From Atriophallophorus winterbourni (lineage: Eukaryota > Platyhelminthes > Trematoda > Plagiorchiida > Microphallidae): DNA of 64,000 nucleotides. The notes below the pieces were generated by a model. The model ran no database searches, had not been told where the DNA came from, and saw only the letters and a list, made by a program, of their open reading frames with translations. This document shows, one piece after another, positions 19,738 to 31,596 of this stretch (the first letter of the stretch is position 1; the number at the start of each line of letters is the position of its first letter). The stretch is from contig JACCGJ010023619.1 of NCBI GenBank assembly GCA_013407085.1, forward strand, positions 1 to 64,000, in the 5' to 3' direction. The position numbers were made by a program, and so were the translations under genes.

Positions 19738-20367
19738 GAAACACTGGTTCAATACATTTTCTAATTTTCTCAATGAGCTGAACGAGCTCGAACCAGATAA
19801 GCTGAAAGTATTATTCAACTTCGTTTCCTCTGATGTTTATGAAACTTCCAGAAAGCATTCGATACAGCAAGATCACTCGAACTAGTTCTCAAACAATCTG
19901 AATCATATGCTAACAGGCTGCCATGCACAAACAATGATATCCCCCTTAATCAAACACAAATACATCCAGATACGCCCGTAGAGGTGACTGCCGCCGCGCA
20001 TACTGCATCCAAGACCAAAATGTCCTGCCAGATAAGTTTTTTGCAAAGGATGTGGAAAAAGGTCATTTTCAACGAGTTTGTTTGTCATCATCTGACACGA
20101 GAAATAACCGTCCATCGACAAGTTCAGTTGTTTCCGCTTTGCTTTGTCCCGCTGCTCCTGTATCCCTGTCTAATGCAATCAAAGGTATCTGACTGCAGGC
20201 TCGCATAGATACTGAGAGCTCTGAGAGCTACATAAATTCCTCGGTTGCTCGTAAGAACTCTTGGGAACTAGTTCCGTGTATAAACAAAATAACTCTTGCT
20301 AATACCGAACATACGAGTCAAACCGAAGGCATGGTTTACCTACCAATTCGCTACAAGAAATCAGTTT

Positions 20368-20610
20368 TGCACGGATGTGCAATCGTGCAGTACTTTGTGC
20401 TGTGCGGCTAACCGTGCTAAATTGATTGGCCACCGGTAGTGAGCTGCATGCTGAAACAGGCTGGAGTCTCACTACCATTTCTATTTCTATTTCCCCCCTC
20501 ATATCTGTCTAGGCCTGGGCAACCTGACAGTATCTTAGCCCACGTGCAGTCTTTGACTGTACGGCACTTTGCCTGGATCAGGCTTGTGCCTTCATACCAT
20601 ACCATACCAT
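20368..20610 (+). repeat. Family S, copy 19, inserted in Gypsy-2
   Basis: Full copy with tail CATACCATACCATACCAT and a perfect 15-bp duplication ACAAGAAATCAGTTT (20353-20367 and 20611-20625). Confidence 0.95.
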
Positions 20611-21716
20611 ACAAGAAATCAGTTTATCCACAATTCAAATTTTCAGTCATGCCTAATCTGTGTGCAGATGTACTGTTTGGACATGACTTTTTGAAAATGT
20701 ACAAAAAGGTCGAGATCCCGTTCGGAGGCCCCAAACCTTCGCTCTCTATATGTGGACTAATGGCAGCCAAAGTCACACCTCCGTCTCTCTTCAAAAACTT
20801 ATCTGCTGACTGCAAGCCTATAGCCACTAAATCCAGACGCCACTCTTTTGTCGATGAGCGTTTCATCAGATCGGAGATTGGACAATTGTTGAAAGAATGT
20901 ATAATTGAGCCATCATCTTCACCCTGGCGGGCTCAGGTTTTAATTACTACCAGCGAACGTCACAAAAAGCGGTTAGTTATTGATTATAGCCAGACAATTA
21001 ACAGGTTCACGCAACTTGATGCTTACCCTTTGCCAAGTATCGATCAACTAGTTGAAAATGCTGTTTACAATGTTTTCAGTACTCTAGATCTGCGGAGCGC
21101 ATATCACCAAATACCCCTACGTGACGGGGATAAACCATTCACCGCATTCGAAGCTGCCGGCAAACTCTACAATTCCGTCGAATTCCATTTGGTGTGACCA
21201 ACGGAGTCGCGTGTTTCCAGCGGATCATCGATGAACTAATAATCAAAGAAAAACTATCTGGCACGTTCGCGTACATTGACAATGTCGTCATCTGTGGTCG
21301 AGATAAAGCCGATCACGACAGAAACCTATCCAACTTTTTAAAAACTGCAGAAATGTACGGACTAACGTTCAATGATACGAAGAGTATAATTGCCGTGAGT
21401 TCTATCAAAATACTCGGTTACGAGGTGTCCAAAGGTATCATCAAACCTGATAAAGACCGCAGGGCCCCTCTAAGAGAATTACCACCACCAGTCGATCTTA
21501 AATCTCAAAAACGAGCAGTTGGCATTTTTGCCTATTACTCTCATTGGATACCCAGCTTTTCAGACACTATATATCCACTTATCCATAACCGAGTTTCCCC
21601 CTTCCTGAATCTGCGGTTACTGCTTTCAAACAGTTAAAAAGCCGTCTCGAGGATGCCTTGCTAATCACAATCGATCATGCGGTTCCATTGACAGTAGAAA
21701 CTGATGCATCTGACGT

Positions 21717-22307
21717 CTTGAAGGGTTTGAGTGGCCTGACAATGAAAGACTTTTTTACCTTAAGTCCCGAGCTGGGCACCCGGAGCCATTCACTTAAAAA
21801 TGCTAAGAAGAGATGTCGGCTAGACTCCAGGAAACATCTTTTCAGCCTTAGGGTTGTAAACTTCGGGAACATTCTTCCAGAAGAACTTATATCCTGCAGT
21901 TGCGTCTCGAGTTTTAAGCAGAGCCTGGGCCGCAACTTGGGGAAGTTTTTTCCTTAATACTCCCCATAATTGCTATACAAGGTTAGGTAGTCAAGTTTTC
22001 GGCGTTATCCCGTAAATCAAGTAAAGGCTAGAGTTTTCTGGGTTTTTTATTATACACGATTCTACTCCGTGCTGGTGGAAAGTTAATACTTTTTTCATTT
22101 TTCAGCATTAGTTATAATGCGGTGCTCCCTAAATACAATCCGGAAAATCTCTTGGCATCGTGATCGTCGAAAATTTCAAATAGACAAAAAGAAAAAAGGT
22201 TTGGCAGTGGCGGGTACTTCTGTGCAGCTTTTCACCGAAAGAAACTCTGGACGGTCGATTGGCTCTTAGCCACAAACTGTCCTGTGCAAACTGAACTGAA
22301 CTGTGAT
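21717..22307 (+). repeat. 5'-truncated CR1-A insertion
   Basis: Starts inside RT (LKGLSGLTMKDFFTLSPELG, RLDSRKHLFSLRVVNF) and runs through the 3' UTR to the end CTGTCCTGTGCAAACTGAAC. It interrupts the Gypsy-2 RNase H right after VETDASDV. Family S copy 20 landed in its tail. Confidence 0.85.
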
Positions 22308-22543
22308 GTATGTATGTATGAAAGCACAACCCTGATCCAGGCAAAGTGCCGCACAGTCAGAGACTGGACGTGGGCTAAGATACTGTCAGGTTGCCCAGGC
22401 CTAGACAGATATGAGCAAGGAAATAGAAATGATAGTGAGACTCCAGCGTATTTCAGCATGCAGCTCACTACCGATGGCCAATCAATTTAGCACGATGCTA
22501 GCCGCACAGCACAGAAATTCTGCACAATTGCACATCCGTGCAC
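22308..22543 (-). repeat. Family S, copy 20 (full)
   Basis: Full copy with a (CATA)n tail, flanked by ACTGAACTGTGAT at 22295-22307 and 22544-22556, inside the CR1-A tail. Confidence 0.93.
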
Positions 22544-22638
22544 ACTGAACTGTGATACTGAAACTGATACTAAAGGGGGCCAAAAACAGGGAAAATTAGA
22601 AACTGTGAATGGAAGATGGGAGAGGTCTCACCACCGAA

Positions 22639-23843
22639 AGCTTACATTGCTCCTTAGCAAGTTTGAGTGAATTTCCGCGTGCCCAGCTCGGGTCTTAAGG
22701 CAACGAAGTCGTTCATGATAAGGCCACTTAACCACGATATCCTCGACGATCACGACGCCAAGATATTATCCGGGATATATTTAGGAAGCACCTCGTTATG
22801 AATGATGTTGAAAAAATAGAAATAAATTTCTCTTCACCAGTACGGTGAGAGTTCAGCTAAAAAAGAGTTGTGTATTTAGAAAACAGGATTCTAGCATTTA
22901 CTTTATTAACCAGATAACGCTGAAAATGCTGAACTACCTAATCGTGCATAGAAATTAGAGGGAGTATTGAAAAAATTACCCTAGATGCTTTCCAAACGAT
23001 TCTTAAAACTCGTGACCGAACAGCAGCTTATAAGTTCTTTTGGAAGCTGGTTCCAGAAATTTTCCACCCTGAAGCTGAAAAAGTTTTTACGGGAGCCTAG
23101 TCTACATCGCTTCTTAGCAAGTTTGAGTGATTGCCCGCTGGTGCGAAGCTCAGGGATTAGATCAAAGAACTCGTTCATGATAACGCCACTTAACTCCTTC
23201 AAGATCTTGAAGGTTTCAATTCAGTCGCCTCTCAAACGACCGCGCGTATGTGAGAAAAGATCTAGGGACTTCAGGCGTTGACGAACAAAAGTGACGAAAA
23301 AGGTTTGGGCAGTGGCGGGCGCTTCTGTGCAGCTTTTCACAGAAAGAAACTCTGGACGGTCGATTGGCTCTTAGCCACATACTGTCCTGTGCAAACTGAA
23401 CTGAACTGTGATGTATGAAAGCACAAGCCAGGCAAAGTGCCGCACAGTCAGAGACTGGACGTGGGCTAAGATACCGTCAGGTTGCCCAGGCCTAGACAGA
23501 TATGAGCAAGGAAATAGAAATGATAGTGAGACTCCAGCGTATTTCAGCATGCAGCTCACTACCGATGGCCAATCAATTTAGCACGATGTTAGCCGCACAG
23601 CACAGAAATGCTGCACAATTGCACATCCGTGCACACTGAACTGTGATACTGAAACTGATGCTGAAGGGGGCCAAAAACAGGGAAAATCAGAAAGGAGTTT
23701 TGGAAAAAATGGCATGTAATGTGATTTTAGAACATTTGCCGCTTTTTTTGATGTCGTCGTGGTTTCTTACAAGCTATCAGCTTTTATTACCACAATAAAA
23801 CTATTGACTATTGACTATTTAACAAAATGTTCGAAGGGATTTG
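22639..23843. repeat. Tandem duplication unit A, copy A1
   Basis: 1,205 bp nearly identical to 25889-27093, including the embedded family S copy. Made of CR1-A C-terminal/3' UTR pieces in both orientations (minus frame RTSGQSLKLAKKRCRLGSRK). Confidence 0.9.
23414..23634 (-). repeat. Family S, copy 21
   Basis: Within unit A1; flanked by ACTGAACTGTGAT-type duplications. Its duplicate is copy 22. Confidence 0.9.
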
Positions 23844-25888
23844 AATTTCAAGGTCAACGTGGAATTTTGCTTCTTAGTTCAGTTCAGGTCAGTTTAGTAT
23901 CAGTATCAAAGGGCGATAGTCGACCAAGTCGAAACGAGTGTCCAGATTCTTTCGGAGGTGTGCTTGAAAACACCCGCCACTACCAGGATTGATTCGTATG
24001 TAACACAGGCGTGTGCAACTGTGAATGGAAGATGGGAGAGGTCTCATCACCCAAAGGTGAGAGAGTTATGCATGTCGCATGTCCAATCGAATGAAAAGAC
24101 GATGGACAGCAGTTTATTTCCACAAATGCGAAAAAATGAAAAAGAAACTCTTTTTTGTGTTTCAAAATATTTTTCGAATATTTTTGTGTTTTTTATCATA
24201 AAATGAGGGATTTAGTCTTAAGGGTAATGCTCCGGGAAGAGCTCCTGCCACTGTTCGTCCAGCCCATGTTTGAACGCAATTACTGAAGTTGCCAAGATTA
24301 GTTTTGCGGGAAGTGAGTTCCACGCGTTCACTATACGGATGCTAAAGAAGTACGTTCTGGATTCGAGCCTGGTGTGCTGTTTACATAGCTTGAGACTGTG
24401 CCCTCGTGTACCAACCAAAGGAGAGAACCGAAAGAAGTCGTCGAATTCGAGACAACTTAATCCTTTGACAACCTTAAAGGTCTCTATAAGATCCCCCCTA
24501 AGTTGCCTCCTCCTAAGTGAGAAAAGTCCTCGTGCTAATAGACGATTTTCATAATTGGTGTGTGCTAACCCCTCGATCATGCGAGTGGCCAGCTTCTGTA
24601 CCTTTTCTAGCTGCACTATATCCTTCTGGTAATACGGCTTCCAAGCCTGGATACAGTATTCTAAATGTGGCCTTACTATTGCCTTGTAGAGGGGCAATAG
24701 CACCTCAGCTTTTCTGCAAGTGAGGGCTGAACGTTGCCGAAAGATTTCCCTCCTGTCCCTTTGAGCCGAAGCAGTACATTGGTCAGCCCACGTAAAGTTT
24801 GCGGAGCCAACGATTCCTAGGTCCTTAGTAGATTTTACCCTACGGAAATCCGTGTGGACTGAGGGCGTAGAGACAATCATGTTTCCTGACCGTGTAGAGA
24901 GCAAGTGACACTTATCTAGGTTAAGGGGAAGGTCCCACTAATCCGCACATGACGCTACAGCTTCCACGTTACTTATCATATCAGAGTTATCCGACCTACC
25001 GACAATTTTAACGTCGTCAGCAAACGCATAACAGGGTGAGCGCAGTTGGTTGGCTAGATCATCAATAAAGATGAGGAACAGTAACGGCCCCGAGACTGAG
25101 CCCTGGGGAAGCCCACTTGTTTAATGCACACTTGCGGAGTATGTATCGTCTACCCTGACGGTGAAGGAACGGTCGCTAAGGCAGAAGACGTCTACAGCTA
25201 TACCATCATCCATCCTCTTAATGACATCGTTTAGAAATCTCAACAAATTAGTCAGACATGACGTTTGGTTAGATATCCACAAATTTTATCGCGGATCAAC
25301 CTTTCCATAACCTTACATAGTACACTAGTGAGGCTAACCAGGCGGTTATTTTTTACCGCGAAAAAAGCTCCTCCCTTATGGATAGACACTACAACGGCTG
25401 TTCTCCAGCTCAAAGGACAGTAAGTGGCTAACGAGCCAATCAAGCGTCCAGAATTTAATTCGGTTGAAAGCTGTAGAGGAGCAACCACTACTACCAAAGC
25501 GTATTTTATTATTGTTATTTGGATATCCTCGACGATCGCGACGCCAAGAGATTATCCGGGTTGTATATAGGAAGCACCTCGTTATGAATGATGTTGTAAA
25601 AATAAAAATAAATTTTTCTTCACCAGTACGGTGAGAGGTCAGCTAAAAAAAGTTGTGTTTTTAAATAACAGAACTCTAGCATTTACTTACTCGCCAGCCA
25701 ACGCTAAAATCGTGAACTACCTAATCTTGCATAGAAATTAGGGCGAGAATTCATAAAAAAGCTTAACCAAGATGCGGTCCAAACCGATCTTAAAACTCGC
25801 GACCAAACTGTAGGATATAATTTCTTATGGAAGCCGTTTCTAGAAATTTACCACCCTGAAGCTGAAAACGTTTTTCCGGAAGTCTAGC
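23844..25888. repeat. Tandem duplication unit B, copy B1
   Basis: About 2.04 kb matching 31773-33824 with few differences. It contains a minus-strand CR1-B RT C-terminal half (24218-24904 and onward to ~25425) followed by CR1-A 3' UTR. A TAG replaces the Lys codon of the KWDLPLNLDK motif near 24938, shortening the frame relative to B2. Confidence 0.88.
24218..24904 (-). pseudogene. CR1-B reverse transcriptase fragment (B1)
   Basis: 228-codon frame with RRVKSTKDLGIVGSANFTWA, RPHLEYCIQAWKPYYQKDIV and the C-terminal NAWNSLPAKL segment. The catalytic FADD motif lies upstream in the same frame but is separated by the in-frame TAG. Not a functional gene. Confidence 0.85.
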
Positions 25889-27093
25889 TTACATTGCTCC
25901 TTAGCAAGTTTGAGTGAATTTCCGCGTGTGCCCAGCTCGGGTTTTAAGGGCAACGAAGTCGTTCATGATAAGGCCACTTAACCACGATATCCTCGACGAT
26001 CACGACGCCAAGATATTATCCGGGATATATTTAGGAAGCACCTCGTTATGAATGATGTTGAAAAAATAGAAATAAATTTCTCTTCACCAGTACGGTGAGA
26101 GTTCAGCTAAAAAAGAGTTGTGTATTTAGAAAACAGGATTCTAGCATTTACTTTATTAACCAGATAACGCTGAAAATGCTGAACTACCTAATCGTGCATA
26201 GAAATTAGAGGGAGTATTGAAAAAATTACCCTAGATGCTTTCCAAACGATTCTTAAAACTCGTGACCGAACAGCAGCTTATAAGTTCTTTTGGAAGCTGG
26301 TTCCAGAAATTTTCCACCCTGAAGCTGAAAAAGTTTTTACGGGAGCCTAGTCTACATCGCTTCTTAGCAAGTTTGAGTGATTGCCCGCTGGTGCGAAGCT
26401 CAGGGATTAGATCAAAGAACTCGTTCATGATAACGCCACTTAACTCCTTCAAGATCTTGAAGGTTTCAATTCAGTCGCCTCTCAAACGACCGCGCGTATG
26501 TGAGAAAAGATCTAGGGACTTCAGGCGTTGACGAACAAAAGTGACGAAAAAGGTTTGGGCAGTGGCGGGCGCTTCTGTGCAGCTTTTCACAGAAAGAAAC
26601 TCTGGACGGTCGATTGGCTCTTAGCCACATACTGTCCTGTGCAAACTGAACTGAACTGTGATGTATGAAAGCACAAGCCAGGCAAAGTGCCGCACAGTCA
26701 GAGACTGGACGTGGGCTAAGATACCGTCAGGTTGCCCAGGCCTAGACAGATATGAGCAAGGAAATAGAAATGATAGTGAGACTCCAGCGTATTTCAGCAT
26801 GCAGCTCACTACCGATGGCCAATCAATTTAGCACGATGTTAGCCGCACAGCACAGAAATGCTGCACAATTGCACATCCGTGCACACTGAACTGTGATACT
26901 GAAACTGATGCTGAAGGGGGCCAAAAACAGGGAAAATCAGAAAGGAGTTTTGGAAAAAATGGCATGTAATGTGATTTTAGAACATTTGCCGCTTTTTTTG
27001 ATGTCGTCGTGGTTTCTTACAAGCTATCAGCTTTTATTACCACAATAAAACTATTGACTATTGACTATTTAACAAAATGTTCGAAGGGATTTG
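25889..27093. repeat. Tandem duplication unit A, copy A2
   Basis: Partner of 22639-23843, offset 3,250 bp. Its right edge abuts the CR1-A element at 27094. Confidence 0.9.
26664..26884 (-). repeat. Family S, copy 22
   Basis: Duplicate of copy 21 carried inside unit A2, so it arose by segmental duplication and not by an independent insertion. Confidence 0.9.
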
Positions 27094-27462
27094 GGGAATT
27101 TCAGTTCAGTTCAGTTCAGTTTGCACAGGACAGTATGTGGCTAACAAGCCAATCTAGCGTCCAGAATTTCTTTCGGTGGAAAGCTGTAGAGAAGCACCCA
27201 CCACTGCCAAAACGTATATTCTTTTTGTCTGTTTGAAATCTTCGCCGATCGCGAAGCCAAGAGATTTTCCGGGTTGAACTTAGGAAGCACCGCGTTATAG
27301 CCGATGCTGGAAAAAGAAAAAGCAGTTTCTCTTCACCAGCCCGGTGAGAGGTTAGCTGAAGTAGCATTGTGTATAATAAAAATTAAAAAACACACAGAAC
27401 TCTAGCCCTCAGTATATTTACGGGATAACGCTAAAAATGAAAAACCTAAGCTTGTAAAGCAA

Positions 27463-28303
27463 TTAAGGCGAGTATTCAGGAAACAACTTACCCCAGTTGC
27501 GGTCCAACCCCTGCTTAAAACTGGACACAGTACTGCAGGATACAAGTTCTTCTGGAAGCCGGTTCCAGAAATTAACCACCCTGAGGCTGAAAAAGTGTTT
27601 CCTGGAGTCTAGCCGACATCGCTCCTTAGCAAGTTTGAGTGAATGGCCCCGGGTACCCAGCTCAGGACTTAAGGCAAAGAAGTTGGTCATGCTAACGCCA
27701 CTTAACCCCTTCAAGATCTTAAAGGTTTCAATTAAGTCACCTCTCAAACGACGGCGCGTAAGTGAAAAAAAGATCTAGGGACTTTAGGCGTGCAGCGTAA
27801 GGTTTCCCTCGCTGACCCTCAATCATGCGAGTTGCGAGACGCTGTACGCTTTCGAGTCGAACGATGTCCTTCTTGTAGTAAGGGCACCACGCCTGGACAC
27901 AATATTCTAAATGCGGCCTAACTAATGCCTTGTAAAGGGGCAGGAATACCTCGGGTCTTCGGCTGGATAACACGGATCTCAGCCGAAAGAGAACTTTGCG
28001 AGCACGTTGAGCTGCAGCGGCGCATTGGTCCTCCCATTTGAAGTCCGTCCTAACCAGTACTCCTAAATCCTTAACACGCTGTGTGGCGCTCACAGTGAGA
28101 GAATTGCCCGACACCTGAACTGAAATCTTATCAACCAGTGCTGATAAGAGTTGGCTCTTATTAAGGTTAAGTGGGAGGTCCCACTGGTGTGACCAGTTTA
28201 TGACCCGTTCAAGGTCGTGCATCAAGGTATCTTCGTCCGTTGATCCGATGAATTTCACATCATCCGCAAAAATGAAGCATGGGCACTTCAATTCAGAGGA
28301 CAA
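27463..28303 (-). pseudogene. CR1-A ORF2, RT catalytic motif to C terminus
   Basis: Two frames: 28303-27737 has the FADDVKF catalytic motif, LPLNLNKSQ and RPHLEYCVQAWCPYYKKDIV; 27747-27463 has the C-terminal RGDLIETFKILKGLSG and SLRVVNFWNRLPEEL. The break at ~27770 lies in a T7 run where T6 would keep the frame open. Confidence 0.88.
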
Positions 28304-29150
28304 TCGATGAAAATCAGGAATAGAAGAGGACCAAGTACCGAACCTTGGGGTACACCACTGATTACGTCGGTTTCATTAGACAGCGTAGATCCTACCCTAA
28401 CTCGGAATGTCCTACCTGTTAGAAAGGCCTTTATCCAAGCAAGTAGACTACCCCGAATGCCTTTTGCTGCTAGCTTAATCTCTAGAAGGCGGTGGTTTAC
28501 GGAATCAAAAGCCTTGCTGAAGTCTAGGTAGAGGGCTTCGACAGGCTTCCCTTCATCCAACCTTTTAGTGGCAGTATTGAGAAAACTAAGAAGGTTTGTC
28601 AGGCAGGATCTACCCTCAAGAAATCCATGCTGAGTTACACTCAGTAGAGAATGCCGACAAAGATGTTGACAGATTTTGTCACGCAGCAGTTTTTCCATTA
28701 CTTTCGAGGCGATGCTAGTCAGGCTGACAGGTCTATAGTTACCAACAGTTGAGCTGCAACCACCCTTGTGTACTGGCACGATTATAGCTTCTTTCCATTC
28801 ACTAGGAACCACTCCCATGTTCAAGCATGAATTGAAGAGCTTGCATAAGGGTTCTGTAAGCACTGGGGCAAGATTCTTTAGCATAATCGAGTGGATACCG
28901 TCTGGTCCCTCAGCTTTGTTGACGCGAACATGGATAAGTGCTTCATACACCTCGGATTCCATGAAGGACAACTCATCTAGTGCAGGAGCGCCAGGCAGAA
29001 GATTAAACGAGCTAGACGGAGCAATTAACGAATTATCACGTCTTTGAACGCCACTGAAGAACCTAGAGAAGGCACTCGCCTTAGACAGGTCGGTATCGGC
29101 TACTTTTCCGTCCTCCAGATTTAAATCTCCAATGTTTCCCTGGTTTTTCC
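28288..29150 (-). pseudogene. CR1-A ORF2, RT fingers/palm
   Basis: Continues ORF2 in a shifted frame: EGPDGIHSIMLKNLAPVL, AIIVPVHKGG, RPVSLTSIASKVMEKLLRD, YLDFSKAFDSVNHRLLEIKL and SGVPQGSVLGPLLFLIFID. It ends at 28288 by an apparent 4-nt deletion just before the FADD catalytic motif; the other frame resumes with SSELKCPCFIFADDVKF. Confidence 0.88.
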
Positions 29151-30319
29151 TTTCGATTGAGCGTAGCTATAAAATCTTTTGGGATTGGATTTAGCATCCC
29201 TAGCTAAGGATAACTCAAACTCCTGTTTGAGCAAACGCTGTATTTTAACACAAGAGTTCCGAGCGGTTTTGTATCGGACCCAAGAACCAGAAGTAAGAGA
29301 TAGCTTATATTGCCGCCATAAACGATCTCGTTTTCGGGTAGACCGACGAACTCGAGGAGTCCACCAGGGCGGCCTATGATGCTTTTTCACGACTTGCAGC
29401 GGAGCGTGCTTGTCTTGTAACTCCTTAAGATACTTACAAATTCTATCCCAGTTTTCACTTACATTAAAATCGTTAGAGAACTGAAAGAAAGATTTTGAAG
29501 TCTGTAGAAGAAAATCCCAGTCTACAAGCCTAAAATTTCGTCTAGGGCGAGCAGTAGGTTTGTGAAACCGCAGTACCGCTTCGAAGCTTATCATTACGTG
29601 ATCGCTTTTACCGAGCGGTGGTAGGTATTTTAAGAATCTAACGGCTTCGGGCTGGGACGACAATACTAGGTCGAGAGTGGATGGAGTACATCCATTACGA
29701 AACCTCGTAGGATCACTCACATGCTGATGCAGCGCATGATCATGGAGCCATTCGAGAAACATTTCGGATTGCTTGGTGACTAAACCTACAGAGACGGCCC
29801 AATTTATGTCCGGGAGGTTGAAATCACCTAAGATGAGTACGCTGGGAGCTGATTGAAACAACCTGTCGAGCGTCTCAATCAGCTGTGTAATCTCCTGCTG
29901 GGCTGCACTGGGTGTGACGTAGACACAAGCAATTGCGAGGGCTGACTTGTAGCAAGTCAGGATACTCGTAACAACTTGGACGTTTTCACTGGTTAGGGAT
30001 ATACCCGTTCCTGTATTGTGCAAGCCATACTCTAGGAGGAGTGCAACGCCACCGCCTCTCCTGTCGCCAGGTCTATCGCATCTAATGACGAGATACTGCT
30101 CGCTGATGTTTGTTGGCACATCGTCAAGCGCAGACAGCCATGTCTCAGAAAGCGCTATAACCCGGGGGTGCAACTCAGCCACACGAAGAGAGAGGTCAGC
30201 CCACTTATTCCTTATGCTGCACACATTAGCGTACAGCACTGGGGCGCTGGTTTTGCGTGCTTCTGAAACTAACCCTGATTGGCCCTCGGTCGAAGCACCC
30301 GAGGGAGGTGCACGTTTTT
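29121..30319 (-). pseudogene. CR1-A ORF2, endonuclease part
   Basis: AP-endonuclease-like nicking domain. The Asn of LYANVCSIRNK, SETW (Glu), GDFNLPDINW (Asp/Asn) and SDHVMISFE (Asp/His) are all present. The frame opens after a TAA at ~30320 and I see no ATG ahead of the domain, so how it is translated is unclear. It ends prematurely after KGKTRETLEI because of a one-base shift in an A run near 29150; the next frame continues with GDLNLEDGK. Confidence 0.88.
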
Positions 30320-31596
30320 GGCGTGCTACTTAAAGCAGGAGTATCTGGATCAACGACCTCTTGCATGGGTGTTACGGACCGTTGACTAAAGATTGAGGCC
30401 GCCTCTATCGAAGAGCAACAACTGGAGAAATTTGCTTGGCTCCCATCTTCATTTTCGATAAGCGCGTCAACGTCGTCTAATCCGGACAGCCAGACTCGTA
30501 GCGATGAGCTTTTCGGTAAGATCTTAACGGATTCACTAGCGCTACGGTTTGCATCAGTCTTACGGATAGCAGATGTCCTTAAAGCGAAGTTTCTCCTATG
30601 TGGAGCGGAAGGGTTTTGTCTAATATGAGATGGAGGTTTGTCTGGCTTAACCTGAAGCTTGTCTAGAGTTGTTGTGGCGATGTATTCAGCCCTAGACAAT
30701 AACGCATCCCGATCCGCCTGGTACTTGAATTCTACCAGTATCGGCCTAGGGCGGTTATCCATCTTCCATCTCCCTACACGGTGAACTCGCACCGTGGGAG
30801 TAGAAGGCTTTAGACCTACCATCCGGATGAGATCGCTAATACATCTGCGATCAAAATCTCTTCGACTTTTAGATTCCCTAATAAAAGGCTCCGCTCGATT
30901 GAAAACTAGAACATTTCGGGTTCTAGTTTTTGAAGAGTAATAAGAAGTGCCATTAAGTGACTCAACTTGCTTACGCAAACCGTTTAATTCCTGGATAATT
31001 TTATCCAGGTCGGGTGAGCCAGCAACATTTCCATGTTTCTTCCGTTGAGTATGGGCTTTACCTTGCTTGGTACGTTTTTGCGGAGTTTGGGCTACGTTTA
31101 CGACCTTCGGAGAGGAAGCTTGCTTTGAAGGACTAGGTAACTGGAGAGCTACGTCTACGTCAGGGGATGCCCTTTTTTTCGCCTTTTTGTTAGCACGCTT
31201 ACTTGAAGTCCTTGCTCCATTTACCACCTTAGGAGAGGTAGCTTGCTTGGAAGAACTTTGCAGCCGGCTAGATTTGTGCGCTATAGCGTTGCCTGCTGTA
31301 GTCTCAGAACATATATTTGCTCTCACCACAGATGCATACGATTGAGCGGCTGCAACATCTGACGAGCTTCGCGACGTCACTCTATTCCTTGGCTTTTGGC
31401 AAGCGGCGTCAGTGGCAGCCTCGTGACAGCCGGAGCAATACCACTGCAACCAGCGGTATTTTGCATAAATCCCGTAGTGAGATTTATGTATGCCTGAGCA
31501 GCTAGGGTGAGCCCAGCGCTTGCAAGCTGTGCACTCGATGCCCTTAGCCACCATTTTGCCACATTTTCCGTTGAGGCAGGTATTTTTTGAACTCAT
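30226..31596 (-). CDS. CR1-A ORF1, PHD-like zinc finger protein, 456 aa
   Basis: Open from ATG 31596 to stop 30226. The N terminus (about residues 6-60) has the spaced Cys/His pattern C-x4-C...C-x2-C...H-x4-C...C-x2-C typical of the PHD/CR1 ORF1 finger. It is followed by a basic serine-rich segment (75-200) and a central domain with RTRNVLVFNRAEPF, LIRMVGLKPSTPTVRVHRVG and RPILVEFKYQADRDALLSRA, resembling the RRM-like nucleic-acid-binding fold of LINE ORF1 proteins. Such proteins bind element RNA and chaperone reverse transcription. The frame is intact. The last ~94 nt overlap the ORF2 frame. Confidence 0.88.
   Translation of the reverse strand: MSSKNTCLNGKCGKMVAKGIECTACKRWAHPSCSGIHKSHYGIYAKYRWLQWYCSGCHEAATDAACQKPRNRVTSRSSSDVAAAQSYASVVRANICSETTAGNAIAHKSSRLQSSSKQATSPKVVNGARTSSKRANKKAKKRASPDVDVALQLPSPSKQASSPKVVNVAQTPQKRTKQGKAHTQRKKHGNVAGSPDLDKIIQELNGLRKQVESLNGTSYYSSKTRTRNVLVFNRAEPFIRESKSRRDFDRRCISDLIRMVGLKPSTPTVRVHRVGRWKMDNRPRPILVEFKYQADRDALLSRAEYIATTTLDKLQVKPDKPPSHIRQNPSAPHRRNFALRTSAIRKTDANRSASESVKILPKSSSLRVWLSGLDDVDALIENEDGSQANFSSCCSSIEAASIFSQRSVTPMQEVVDPDTPALSSTPKTCTSLGCFDRGPIRVSFRSTQNQRPSAVR

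Larger units (their letters stand above)
19500..21716 (+). pseudogene. Gypsy-type retrotransposon 2: Gag start, protease/RT
   Basis: A putative LTR remnant with AATAAA at ~19524 precedes a Gag start at 19611 (MERFLRPEKFNADPNASDAA). RT covers ~20620-21637: RHSFVDERFIRSEIGQLLKE, RLVIDYSQTINRFTQLDAYP, TLDLRSAYHQIPL, FGVTNGVACFQRIID, FAYIDNVVICG (YIDN instead of YxDD). The RNase H start VETDASD at ~21700 is cut by a CR1 insertion. Frameshift near 21170-21190; family S copies at ~19690 and 20368 interrupt Gag and protease. Inactive. Confidence 0.85.

Noticed and set aside
18400..20614. Recurrent frames containing [19 protein letters not shown] and its antisense
   Set aside because: Translations of family S. 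The similarity between copies comes from the repeat and not from a protein family.
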